A DNA stretch of 7,863 nt from Bacillota bacterium (GTDB lineage: Bacteria > Bacillota > Clostridia > Christensenellales > Aristaeellaceae), in NCBI GenBank assembly GCA_019137115.1, contig JAGVSV010000036.1, positions 1 to 7,863 of the forward strand, read 5' to 3'. The stretch's first letter is position 1; every line of letters starts with the position of its first letter. Below, in pieces: positions 1-6,522 of the stretch. The notes beneath the pieces are model-generated. The model was given only the letters and a program-made list of their open reading frames with translations. It searched no databases and had not been told where the DNA came from. A program made the position numbers and the translations under genes.

Positions 1-158
1 GCACGAAAATCACAAACGCAAGGACGCCGAACGCCGTTTCCGCGGAATCCGCCCCCTTCCCAATTTATTACCGGTTGGTTACGCATTGTAGCATGAACGA
101 ACGATATTCCGCAATACAAATTCTACAAATATTTCATTTTTTCCTGCATTCAGCCAGA

Positions 159-185
159 ACGCCGCGCAGGGTCACCGCGCGGCGT
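159..185. repeat. GC-rich perfect inverted repeat overlapping the -35 region
   Basis: ACGCCGCGC (159-167) and GCGCGGCGT (177-185) are exact reverse complements, giving a 9-bp stem around a 9-base centre. The right arm reaches into the -35 hexamer at 184-189. No T-run follows on either strand, so this does not look like an intrinsic terminator. The position suits an operator, but it could also be the remnant of a terminator for an upstream gene. The repeat itself is certain; its function is not. Confidence 0.6.
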
Positions 186-212
186 GACGCGCGCCGCCAC
201 ATCGGCTATAAT
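184..212 (+). promoter_or_regulatory. Sigma-A-type promoter for the URO-D-like gene
   Basis: A perfect TATAAT at 207-212 lies exactly 17 bases after GTGACG (184-189), which matches four of six positions of TTGACA. Transcription would start near 219, giving a leader of about 50 bases before the start codon at 268. The promoter lies inside an upstream extension of the open frame that begins at 184, which argues against that early ATG being the true start. The inverted repeat at 159-185 abuts the -35 element. Confidence 0.72.
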
Positions 213-267
213 GGGCGCGCTGGATTTGCGATCTGAACAACACGGCGCGACGCCGCGGAGGGCTTCT

Positions 268-1335
268 ATGAAAAATTTTCGTTCGGATATCGGAGAGGTG
301 CTGGACAGGGCGCAGCGGTTTCACGCATCCGATCAGCCGGGGCAGGCGCTGTTCAAGGTGCGCGCCATCCGCGACCGCGCGGTGCCCCAGCCGCTGCTGA
401 CCGCCTACACATTCCCCGAGGACACACACCAATACCTGGATCACTGCTACGACAACCAGCTGGCGAACTGGTCGCTGCGGGCACATCTGGCCGACGACCA
501 GCTGCCCTGCCTGGGCCCGTGGTACGGCATTGCCGAGCACAGCGCCTTTTTGGGCGGCCACGTCAGTTACGCGGAGGACACCAGCTGGCATCATCAGCTG
601 ATGGACGATCCGAGGCAGCTGGAACGGATCTCATTGGACGAAAACAACGGCATCTACCGCATGGTGGTGGGCGGCATCGCTTATGTGCGCGAGAAATACG
701 GCGATGTGTTCATTCCCCGCGTGCGCGGCACGTCGGGCGCCCTGGACGTGGTCAACATGCTGCGCGGCAACGACTTTTTCTATGATTTGCATGACGACCC
801 GGAGGGGCTGCATGCGCTGCTGTTGCGCTGCACCGCGTACATCATCGACTATTACGGCAGGCAGCTGGACGCGGCGGGCATGGTGATGGGCGGCAGCGTC
901 ACCGGCTTTGGCGAGTGGCTGCCCGGCCGCAGCATCGGCCACATGTCCGAGGACGCCACCACCATGATTTCGGTGGAGCAGTTCGAGCGCTTTGGCCGTC
1001 CCTACACCCAGGCCGTGTGCGACGCCTATGACCACGCCATGATGCATACCCACGCGCTGGGCGAGCGCTGCCTGCCCGCGATTGCCACCATCCCCAAAAT
1101 GACCCTGATGGAGATCTCCAACGACCCCAACGCCGACCGCGCCATCACCGTATACAAGCGCGTGAAGGACCAGTTGGGCCAGGTCATCCCCATCCTGCCG
1201 CTGAGCCGGGATGAAATCAGGGACAACCTGGCGCTGTTGAAGCAGCAGCGCACCGTGCTGTGGTACGAGGCCGACACGCTGGAGGACGCCGAGGACATGC
1301 TTCAGTTTGTCCGGCGGGAGCTGCCGGTGGGGTAA
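268..1335 (+). CDS. Uroporphyrinogen decarboxylase (URO-D)-like family protein
   Basis: This encodes 355 residues. The start at 268 is chosen because GGAGGG (257-262) sits 5 bases upstream and the longer frame from 184 would overlap the promoter. The protein resembles the broad URO-D/MtaA-like superfamily, TIM-barrel proteins that include heme-pathway decarboxylases and corrinoid-dependent methyltransferases. Supporting features are the glycine-rich segment around residues 208-226 (GGSVTGFGEW...GH), the following SEDATTMIS and FERFGRPY segment (227-246) typical of this superfamily, and a late H-T-H motif at 260-262. A conserved-looking MEISNDPN stretch lies at 281-288. The His-x-His could bind a metal, as in the methyltransferase members, but no Cys ligand pattern is clear. 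It is unlikely to be HemE: the N-terminus lacks the usual HemE arginine-rich signature and no heme genes are nearby. Such stand-alone paralogues are common in Clostridia and mostly uncharacterised. The family call is moderate and the substrate unknown. It appears to be its own transcription unit. Confidence 0.62.
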   Translation: MKNFRSDIGEVLDRAQRFHASDQPGQALFKVRAIRDRAVPQPLLTAYTFPEDTHQYLDHCYDNQLANWSLRAHLADDQLPCLGPWYGIAEHSAFLGGHVSYAEDTSWHHQLMDDPRQLERISLDENNGIYRMVVGGIAYVREKYGDVFIPRVRGTSGALDVVNMLRGNDFFYDLHDDPEGLHALLLRCTAYIIDYYGRQLDAAGMVMGGSVTGFGEWLPGRSIGHMSEDATTMISVEQFERFGRPYTQAVCDAYDHAMMHTHALGERCLPAIATIPKMTLMEISNDPNADRAITVYKRVKDQLGQVIPILPLSRDEIRDNLALLKQQRTVLWYEADTLEDAEDMLQFVRRELPVG

Positions 1336-1378
1336 GGTTTTTCGCATGGCTCTTTTCCTGGCATTTCCCGCGCCAGCC

Positions 1379-1407
1379 TTTACGGAACCGCGCAAATGGG
1401 GTATCCT
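1379..1407 (+). promoter_or_regulatory. Possible sigma-A promoter for the acetyltransferase gene
   Basis: TTTACG (1379-1384) and TATCCT (1402-1407) are separated by 17 bases, each matching four of six consensus positions. The predicted start of transcription is near 1414, about 30 bases before the ATG at 1445. The 109-base gap after the previous gene makes a separate promoter reasonable. No convincing terminator precedes it. If real, this promoter could drive the whole downstream run of genes, since no better promoter is visible before 2672. Confidence 0.42.
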
Positions 1408-1444
1408 GTAGTTGGTCAAATATGGCGCATTGGCGGAGGAATAT

Positions 1445-2638
1445 ATGCAGGTACGGCCCATCACGCGCGAAGAACATGAGCAGGCGCGGCGGATTCTGAG
1501 CACCGCTTTCATCTCCGTGCGCGGCGAGCCCAACCCCGAGGACAACTCCTGGAAGCAGATCCGCGCCGCCTTTGAGGATGGCGGCGACATGGCGGCCTGT
1601 GTGTTTGACGTGCCCTTTGTCGCCGACTTGAACGGCGCCATGGTGGGCATGTGTGGCATCGGCGGCGTGGCCTCGCTGCCGGAGTACCGGCGCAAAGGCC
1701 ATGTGCGCGCGATCATGCGGCTGATCCTTGCCGACGCCTACCGGCGCGGCGATGTGCTCTCCACGCTGTATCCGTTCAGCTTTGTCTACTACCGCAAGTT
1801 TGGCTACGAGGTGGCCGATGCGCTGTATGAGGTCAACATCCCAATGACCCAGATGGCGCACTACAAGCCCTTTGGTTCCGCGCGGGAGTATGTCGCCGGT
1901 GACGACCGCGCGCCCTACAAGGCCATCTACCGGCAGTTTGCCGCCGGGCGCAACTTCGCCTGCGACCGGGATGACGATCAGACCGGCCGTTCCCTGTGGG
2001 AAGGGTGGCTGAGCGATAAGCACAATTCCGGCAAATCGCGCGAGTATATTTACCTGTGGCGCGATGACGACCAACTGCCCGGCGCGTACGCCATGGTGCG
2101 CCCCACAGGTACAGGGGACGAAGCCGCCTTTGAGGTGTATGACTACGCCTGGGTGTCCACGCGCGCGCTGCGCGGGCTGCTGGGCTTCCTGCGGCTGCTA
2201 GAGGGGCAGGCCCCCAACATCAGGATCAGGCTGCCGGAGGATCTGTCGCCGCACACGCTGTTCCCGGAGCCGTATGATCTGACCGTATCCTGCCACCCGC
2301 GCGGCATGGTGCGGCTGGTTAACGTGGGCAAGGGGCTGGAAACGCTGGGCGCGCCCGGATTGACCGGGGAGATGACCATCGGCGTGACCGATGACATGCT
2401 GCCCGGCAACGCGGGCACCTGGCGCGTGATTTTCAGCGATGGCAAAGCAATGGTGGAAAAAACGGACGCCACGACCGAGTGGACGGTGCCGGTGGGTTTG
2501 CTGTCCCAGATGGTCAGCGGCGTCATTTCCTTTGAACAGGCCGCCTGCCTGCACGACTTTGCCGTGGACGATGACCGCGCTGCATGGCTCAACCAGGTGT
2601 TTCCCAAGCGCAAACGGCTGCTCATCGAGCGGTTTTAA
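1445..2638 (+). CDS. Eis-like GNAT N-acetyltransferase with C-terminal SCP2-like domain
   Basis: This encodes 397 residues. The ATG at 1445 is preferred over the in-frame ATG at 1412 because GGAGGA (1435-1440) lies 4 bases before it. The N-terminal half is a GNAT fold of the Eis subfamily, which transfers acetyl groups from acetyl-CoA to amines. GIGGVASLPEYRRKG (residues 71-85) contains the acetyl-CoA pyrophosphate-binding RRKG turn. LYPFSFVYYRKFGYE (108-122) is the Eis hallmark. Eis proteins have a duplicated GNAT region followed by a sterol-carrier-protein-like domain, and the length fits. In mycobacterial Eis a tyrosine in the equivalent YxxFGY motif and the C-terminal carboxylate of a terminal Phe act in catalysis. 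Here Y116 and the final Phe397 are both present, so the enzyme looks intact. Aminoglycoside acetylation is known for some Eis members, but the natural substrate here cannot be inferred. It lies 33 bases before the kinase gene and may be cotranscribed with it. Confidence 0.85.
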   Translation: MQVRPITREEHEQARRILSTAFISVRGEPNPEDNSWKQIRAAFEDGGDMAACVFDVPFVADLNGAMVGMCGIGGVASLPEYRRKGHVRAIMRLILADAYRRGDVLSTLYPFSFVYYRKFGYEVADALYEVNIPMTQMAHYKPFGSAREYVAGDDRAPYKAIYRQFAAGRNFACDRDDDQTGRSLWEGWLSDKHNSGKSREYIYLWRDDDQLPGAYAMVRPTGTGDEAAFEVYDYAWVSTRALRGLLGFLRLLEGQAPNIRIRLPEDLSPHTLFPEPYDLTVSCHPRGMVRLVNVGKGLETLGAPGLTGEMTIGVTDDMLPGNAGTWRVIFSDGKAMVEKTDATTEWTVPVGLLSQMVSGVISFEQAACLHDFAVDDDRAAWLNQVFPKRKRLLIERF

Positions 2639-2671
2639 CTGACAACATATTTTTAAAAGGGGGTACCACCA

Positions 2672-3733
2672 ATGTCCAAAAAGATTCATCTGTTGACAGC
2701 CACCAGCATGGGCGTGCGCATCACGCCGGCCGAGCGGCTGCCCGTGGGCAACGGCAATCTTTACACGATGCAGGCCACCAGTGCCGAGAGCAATGTGCTC
2801 AATATATCGGCGTCCCTGGGGCTGAACACCAAGGTGCTGACAGCCTTTGTCAAGGACAGCCCGATTGCCGCCTACATCAAGGGCGAGCTGCGCCGCCGCA
2901 ACATCGCCTACGAGGGGCCCGAAGTGCCGCAGGGCGGCCCGTGGGGATACCGGCACCAGTTCAACATCGCGGACTCCGGCTTTGGCGTGCGCGCCCCGCG
3001 CGTGCACAACGACCGCGCCGGTGAGGTGGGCCGCACGCTCAAGTTCGAGGATTTCGACGTGGAGCGTATTTTCCACCAGGACGGCGTCGAAATGATGCAC
3101 ATCTCCGGCCTGTTCGCGGCGCTCTCGCCGGAGACCGGGCAGCTGTGCCTGAAACTGTCCGAATACGCCCGCGCGTCGGGCACCAAAATCACGTTTGACT
3201 TGAACCACCGCGCCTCCTTCTGGAAGAATCGCGAGGAAGAACTGCGCGAAATTTTCCTGGCCATCGCCGAGCGCACCGACGTGATGATCGGCAACGAGGA
3301 AGACTATCAGCTGGCGCTGGGTCTGAAGGGGCCCGAGGCCGGCGGCAAGGACGTGGACGCCGAAATCGCAGGCTTCAAGGACATGATCGGCACGGCGCAG
3401 AAGCGCTTCCCCAATGTGTCGGTCTTTGCCACCACCCTGCGCGAGGTCGAGAGCGCCAACGAGCACCTGTGGGGCGCGCTGCTGCTGTCCCGCGACGGCT
3501 GGCACTATGCCGAGCCGCGCAAAATCCCGATCCTGGACCGCATCGGCGGCGGCGACGGGTTTGTGGGCGGCCTGCTGTACGGCCTGCTCAAGGGCTGGGA
3601 GAGCGAGAAATGCCTGCAGTTTGCCTGGGCAACCGGCGCGCTGGCCACCACCATGCTTGAGGACTATGCCTCCCCCGCCAATGAGGAGCAGGTGTGGAGC
3701 GTCTGGCAGGGCAACGCCCGCGTGGTGCGGTAA
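2672..3733 (+). CDS. PfkB-family sugar kinase, 2-keto-3-deoxygluconate kinase-like
   Basis: This encodes 353 residues. AGGGGG (2658-2663) lies 8 bases before the ATG. The PfkB/ribokinase signature DRIGGGDGFVGG at 289-300 includes the glycine-rich anion hole (GGGD) and the presumed catalytic base D295. FDLNHRASFW (175-184) matches the DxNxRxxLW-type motif of KDG kinases, and NEED (208-211) is the usual acidic NxxE-type motif. The C-terminal half closely resembles clostridial KDG kinases, which phosphorylate 2-keto-3-deoxygluconate to KDPG with ATP in the cytoplasm. The N-terminal half is unusual. Where KDG kinases have a GGxxANVA sugar-binding segment, this protein reads TSAESNVLNIS (36-46), and the usual YDRAG reads NDRAG (113-117). 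The sugar specificity may therefore differ; another hexonate such as gluconate is a reasonable alternative given the adjacent 6-phosphogluconate dehydrogenase. The kinase family is secure; the substrate is inferred. Confidence 0.83.
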   Translation: MSKKIHLLTATSMGVRITPAERLPVGNGNLYTMQATSAESNVLNISASLGLNTKVLTAFVKDSPIAAYIKGELRRRNIAYEGPEVPQGGPWGYRHQFNIADSGFGVRAPRVHNDRAGEVGRTLKFEDFDVERIFHQDGVEMMHISGLFAALSPETGQLCLKLSEYARASGTKITFDLNHRASFWKNREEELREIFLAIAERTDVMIGNEEDYQLALGLKGPEAGGKDVDAEIAGFKDMIGTAQKRFPNVSVFATTLREVESANEHLWGALLLSRDGWHYAEPRKIPILDRIGGGDGFVGGLLYGLLKGWESEKCLQFAWATGALATTMLEDYASPANEEQVWSVWQGNARVVR

Positions 3734-3739
3734 CAACAC

Positions 3740-3759
3740 AAGGAGAGAGAGTGGATATG
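3740..3759 (+). promoter_or_regulatory. Ribosome binding site with two possible starts for gnd
   Basis: AAGGAGAG (3740-3747) is followed by an in-frame GTG at 3751 and an ATG at 3757. Measured from AGGAG (3741-3745), the spacing is 5 bases to the GTG and 11 to the ATG. The ATG is chosen because the protein then begins MKKADIGLVG, the usual N-terminus of the family just before the nucleotide-binding glycines. The GTG would add only two residues. Confidence 0.55.
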
Positions 3760-5205
3760 AAGAAAGCGGATATTGGCCTGGTCGGGTTGGCCGTGATGGG
3801 CGAAAACCTGGTCATGAACATGGAAAGCAAGGGCTTCACCGTGGCGGTGTTCAACCGCACGGTGCAGAGGGTCACCGACTTTGTCGAGGGCCGCGCCAAG
3901 GGCAGGAACATCATCGGCACCTACTCGCTGGAGGAGCTGGTCAAGAGCCTGAAAACCCCGCGCAAGATTATGCTGATGGTCAAGGCCGGCAAGCCGGTGG
4001 ATGACTTCATCGAAGCGCTGATCCCGCACCTTGAAAAGGGCGACATCATCATCGACGGCGGCAACAGCCACTTCCCGGACACCACGCGCCGCACCGAATA
4101 TGTGGAGAGCAAGGGCTTGCTGTACATCGGCACCGGCGTGAGCGGCGGCGAGGAAGGCGCGCTCAAGGGCCCCAGCATCATGCCCGGCGGCAGCCCCGCG
4201 GCCTGGCCGCATGTCAAGCCCATTCTGCAGGCCATCGCCGCCCATGTGGACGGCCAGCCCTGCTGCGACTGGGTGGGCGAAAACGGCGCCGGACACTTCG
4301 TCAAAATGGTGCACAATGGCATTGAGTACGGCGACATGCAGCTGATCTGCGAGGCGTACTACCTGATGCGCGAGGCTCTGGGCATGAGCGCGGACGAAAT
4401 GCACGAGGTGTTCGCCGAGTGGAACAAGGGCGAGCTGGACAGCTATTTGATCGAAATCACCCGCGACATCCTGGCCAAGAAGGATGACGACGGCTCCCCG
4501 CTGATCGACAAGATCCTGGACACAGCCGGGCAGAAGGGCACCGGCAAGTGGACGGGCATCGCCGCGCTGGACGAGGGCGTGCCGCTAACCCTGATCGTGG
4601 AAGCGGTGTTTGCCCGCAGCCTGTCGTCGGACAAGGACGGCCGCGTCAAGGCGTCCAAGCAGCTGCAGGGCCCCGGCAGTAAGTTCACCGGCGACAAGAA
4701 GCAGTTCATCGAGAGCATCCGCAAGGCGCTGTACGCCAGCAAGATCATCTCCTACACCCAGGGCTATCTGCTGATGAAGGCCGCCGCGCAGACCTACGGC
4801 TGGCACCTCAATTTCGGCGGCATCGCGCTGATGTGGCGCGGCGGGTGCATCATTCGCAGTGTGTTCCTGGGCAAGATCAAGGAAGCCTTTGACAACGACC
4901 CCAACCTGGACAACCTGTTGATGGCCCCGTATTTCACCCAGGCCATCCACAACGCGCAGGACAGCTGGCGCGAGGTATGCGCGCAGGCAATCACGCTGGG
5001 CGCCCCGGCCCCGGCGATGACCAGCGCGCTAAGCTACTACGACGGCCTGCGCACCGCGCGCTTGCCGGCCAACCTGCTGCAGGCCCAGCGCGACTATTTC
5101 GGCGCGCACACCTATGAGCGCGTGGACAAGCCGCGCGGCGAGTTCTTCCACACCGACTGGACAGGCGAAGGCGGCGCGACAGCGTCCTCCCAGTACAACG
5201 CCTGA
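3757..5205 (+). CDS. gnd: 6-phosphogluconate dehydrogenase, decarboxylating
   Basis: This encodes 482 residues, full length for the long, dimeric class. It converts 6-phosphogluconate to ribulose 5-phosphate and CO2 with reduction of NADP, the third step of the oxidative pentose phosphate pathway, in the cytosol. The Rossmann glycine motif GLAVMG is at 10-15, and NRT at 33-35 carries the Arg that usually contacts the NADP 2'-phosphate. IDGGNSHF (99-106) and GVSGGEEGALKGPSIMPGG (127-145) are the family substrate/cofactor signatures. GHFVKMVHNGIEYGD (179-193) contains the catalytic Lys183 and Glu190, with numbering identical to the well-studied sheep enzyme, plus H186 and N187. KGTGKWT (260-266) and the C-terminal tail with R445 and H451 complete the substrate site. 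Nothing is missing or truncated. It follows the kinase by 23 bases and precedes the LarA homologue by 10, so it is very likely cotranscribed with both. That placement suggests a role in gluconate use rather than only housekeeping. Confidence 0.97.
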   Translation: MKKADIGLVGLAVMGENLVMNMESKGFTVAVFNRTVQRVTDFVEGRAKGRNIIGTYSLEELVKSLKTPRKIMLMVKAGKPVDDFIEALIPHLEKGDIIIDGGNSHFPDTTRRTEYVESKGLLYIGTGVSGGEEGALKGPSIMPGGSPAAWPHVKPILQAIAAHVDGQPCCDWVGENGAGHFVKMVHNGIEYGDMQLICEAYYLMREALGMSADEMHEVFAEWNKGELDSYLIEITRDILAKKDDDGSPLIDKILDTAGQKGTGKWTGIAALDEGVPLTLIVEAVFARSLSSDKDGRVKASKQLQGPGSKFTGDKKQFIESIRKALYASKIISYTQGYLLMKAAAQTYGWHLNFGGIALMWRGGCIIRSVFLGKIKEAFDNDPNLDNLLMAPYFTQAIHNAQDSWREVCAQAITLGAPAPAMTSALSYYDGLRTARLPANLLQAQRDYFGAHTYERVDKPRGEFFHTDWTGEGGATASSQYNA

Positions 5206-5215
5206 GGGAGGTTCC

Positions 5216-6499
5216 ATGAAATCACTGACCCTGTATGAGAACACGCCGGAGGGCTTGACGAAAGCCGAAATCCGGTCCGCGATGGAAAACGCGCTCAAGG
5301 ACCAGCTGCCCACCCTGAAAAAGGTGCTGCTGCTGCCGCCGGACTATACGCGCTTCCATTCCTACGCCGGCCCCATCACCGAGATGCTCTATGACATGCT
5401 CAAGGACACCTGCACGGTGGACATCCTGCCCGCGCTGGGCACCCACGTGCCGGTGACCAAGCCCGAGTGGGAGAGCATGTTTGGCGCCATTCCCTTTGAG
5501 CGCATGATCGTGCACAACTGGCGCAACGACGTGGTGCCCGTGGGCGAGGTGCCTGCGGCCTTCCTGACGGAGGTATCCGAGGGCCTGGTCAATGAGGCCG
5601 TGACCGTGGAGGTCAACAAGCGCATCCTGGATCCCACGTATGACCTGATCCTGTCCATCGGGCAGGTGGTGCCGCACGAGGTCGTGGGCATGGCCAACCG
5701 CAACAAGAACGTGCTGGTGGGCTGCGGCGGGTCGCGCATGATCAACGCCAGCCACATGCTGGGCGCGTTTTACGGGATGGAGCGCATCATGGGCCGCGAC
5801 CATACCCCGGTGCGCAAGCTGCTGGACTATGCCGAGGATCATTTCCTTGCGCAGGTACCCATCAGCTACATCCTGACCGTGACCACCGCCCCGCAGGGCA
5901 GCATCAAGGTGCATGGCCTGTTCCTGGGGCGCGAGCGCGTCCGCTTTGAGGAGGCCGTGGCCCTGGCGCAGCAGAAAAACCTGACGCTGATGGACCGCGC
6001 CATCCGCAAGGCCGTGGTGTTGCTGGACGAAACGGAGTTCAAAAGCACATGGCTGGGCAACAAGTCCGTCTACCGCACCCGCATGGCGATCGCCGACGGC
6101 GGCGAGCTGGTGGTGCTGGCCCCCGGCGTGGACAAGTTTGGCGAGGACGATGCCATTGATGCGCTGATCCGCAAATACGGCTACCGCGGCCGCGAATACG
6201 TGCTGGAGATGGTCAAACAGCACGAGGAGCTCAAGGGCAACCTGTCCGCCGCCGCGCACCTGATCCACGGCAGCAGCGACGACCGGTTCAAGATCACCTA
6301 CTGCACCCGCCACCTGACCCGCGAGGAGGTCGAGGGCGCGGGCTTTGCCTACATGCCCTACGATGAAGCAATCCAGCGCTACAACCCCGACACGCTGGAG
6401 GACGGCTTCCAGATCCTTAAGGACGGCGAGGAAATCTTCTACGTATCCAACCCCGCGCTGGGCCTGTGGGCCGAGCGCAGGAAGTTTGAAGGAGCGTAG
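5216..6499 (+). CDS. LarA-superfamily nickel-pincer racemase/epimerase, candidate D-gluconate/D-mannonate 2-epimerase
   Basis: This encodes 427 residues, the usual size for LarA. GGGAGG (5206-5211) lies 4 bases before the ATG. LarA enzymes invert the carbon next to a carboxylate using a nickel-pincer nucleotide bound to a lysine. In Lactobacillus plantarum LarA the key residues are D72, R75, H108, H174, K184 and H200. Here PDYTR gives D43 and R46, GTH gives H77, VVPH gives H154, and K164 and H180 follow. The D-to-R spacing (3), H-to-K spacing (10) and K-to-H spacing (16) are identical to LarA, so cofactor attachment, nickel ligation and catalytic bases appear intact. The loop before the lysine differs: LarA has SGGRK, this protein has ANRNK (160-164). 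The C-terminal half is strongly patterned (FKSTWLGNKSVYRTRMAIAD, 275-294; NLSAAAHLIHGSS, 342-354; SNPALGLW, 411-418). Superfamily members acting on D-gluconate are known as I recall. Neighbouring gnd and kdgK-like genes favour a hexonate substrate over lactate, but this is inference. Confidence 0.82.
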   Translation: MKSLTLYENTPEGLTKAEIRSAMENALKDQLPTLKKVLLLPPDYTRFHSYAGPITEMLYDMLKDTCTVDILPALGTHVPVTKPEWESMFGAIPFERMIVHNWRNDVVPVGEVPAAFLTEVSEGLVNEAVTVEVNKRILDPTYDLILSIGQVVPHEVVGMANRNKNVLVGCGGSRMINASHMLGAFYGMERIMGRDHTPVRKLLDYAEDHFLAQVPISYILTVTTAPQGSIKVHGLFLGRERVRFEEAVALAQQKNLTLMDRAIRKAVVLLDETEFKSTWLGNKSVYRTRMAIADGGELVVLAPGVDKFGEDDAIDALIRKYGYRGREYVLEMVKQHEELKGNLSAAAHLIHGSSDDRFKITYCTRHLTREEVEGAGFAYMPYDEAIQRYNPDTLEDGFQILKDGEEIFYVSNPALGLWAERRKFEGA

Positions 6500-6522
6500 C
6501 CAGCCGCCCGGAGGCACGCCAT

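Larger units (their letters stand above)
1..267. other. Noncoding leader region before the first gene
   Basis: No convincing gene lies here. Positions 61-150 are markedly AT-rich against the GC-rich surroundings, as expected of a promoter region. The right part holds a perfect GC-rich inverted repeat (159-185) and a sigma-A promoter (184-212), described separately. A plus-strand frame is open from position 2 to a TAG at 89-91 and a minus-strand frame is open from about 64 to the left edge. Neither has a supported start inside the window, so either could be the edge of a neighbouring gene or chance. A weak leftward promoter can be read on the minus strand (TACAAT at 90-85, TTGCGG 18 bases upstream at 114-109), which would fit a divergent gene beyond the left edge. 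This is speculative. Confidence 0.5.

Noticed and set aside
85..114. Divergent minus-strand promoter (TTGCGG, 18 bases, TACAAT)
   Set aside because: The -35 match is only three of six, the spacing is not ideal, and no start codon for a leftward gene is supported within the window.
184..267. Upstream in-frame ATG extending the URO-D-like gene by 28 residues
   Set aside because: The extension contains the TATAAT promoter element and its residues look noncoding, while a GGAGGG site sits at the right distance from the ATG at 268.
1358..1376. Possible terminator hairpin after the URO-D-like gene (CTGGC ... GCCAG)
   Set aside because: The stem is only 5 bp with a 9-base loop and no T-run follows, so it is too weak to call.
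2639..2671. Possible promoter in the gap before the kinase gene (CTGACA at 2639-2644)
   Set aside because: The CTGACA matches a -35 box well, but the expected -10 position reads GGTACC and overlaps the ribosome binding site region, so no promoter is supported.
2198..3739. Long minus-strand open frame of 513 codons
   Set aside because: It is antisense to the acetyltransferase and kinase genes, whose protein motifs are unmistakable. Long antisense frames are expected in GC-rich coding DNA, and its translation is rich in His, Ala, Gly and Val with no recognisable motif.
5222..6517. Minus-strand open frame of 431 codons opposite the LarA homologue
   Set aside because: It is a shadow of the real gene. 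The plus-strand protein has conserved catalytic residues and a clear ribosome binding site; the antisense product has none.
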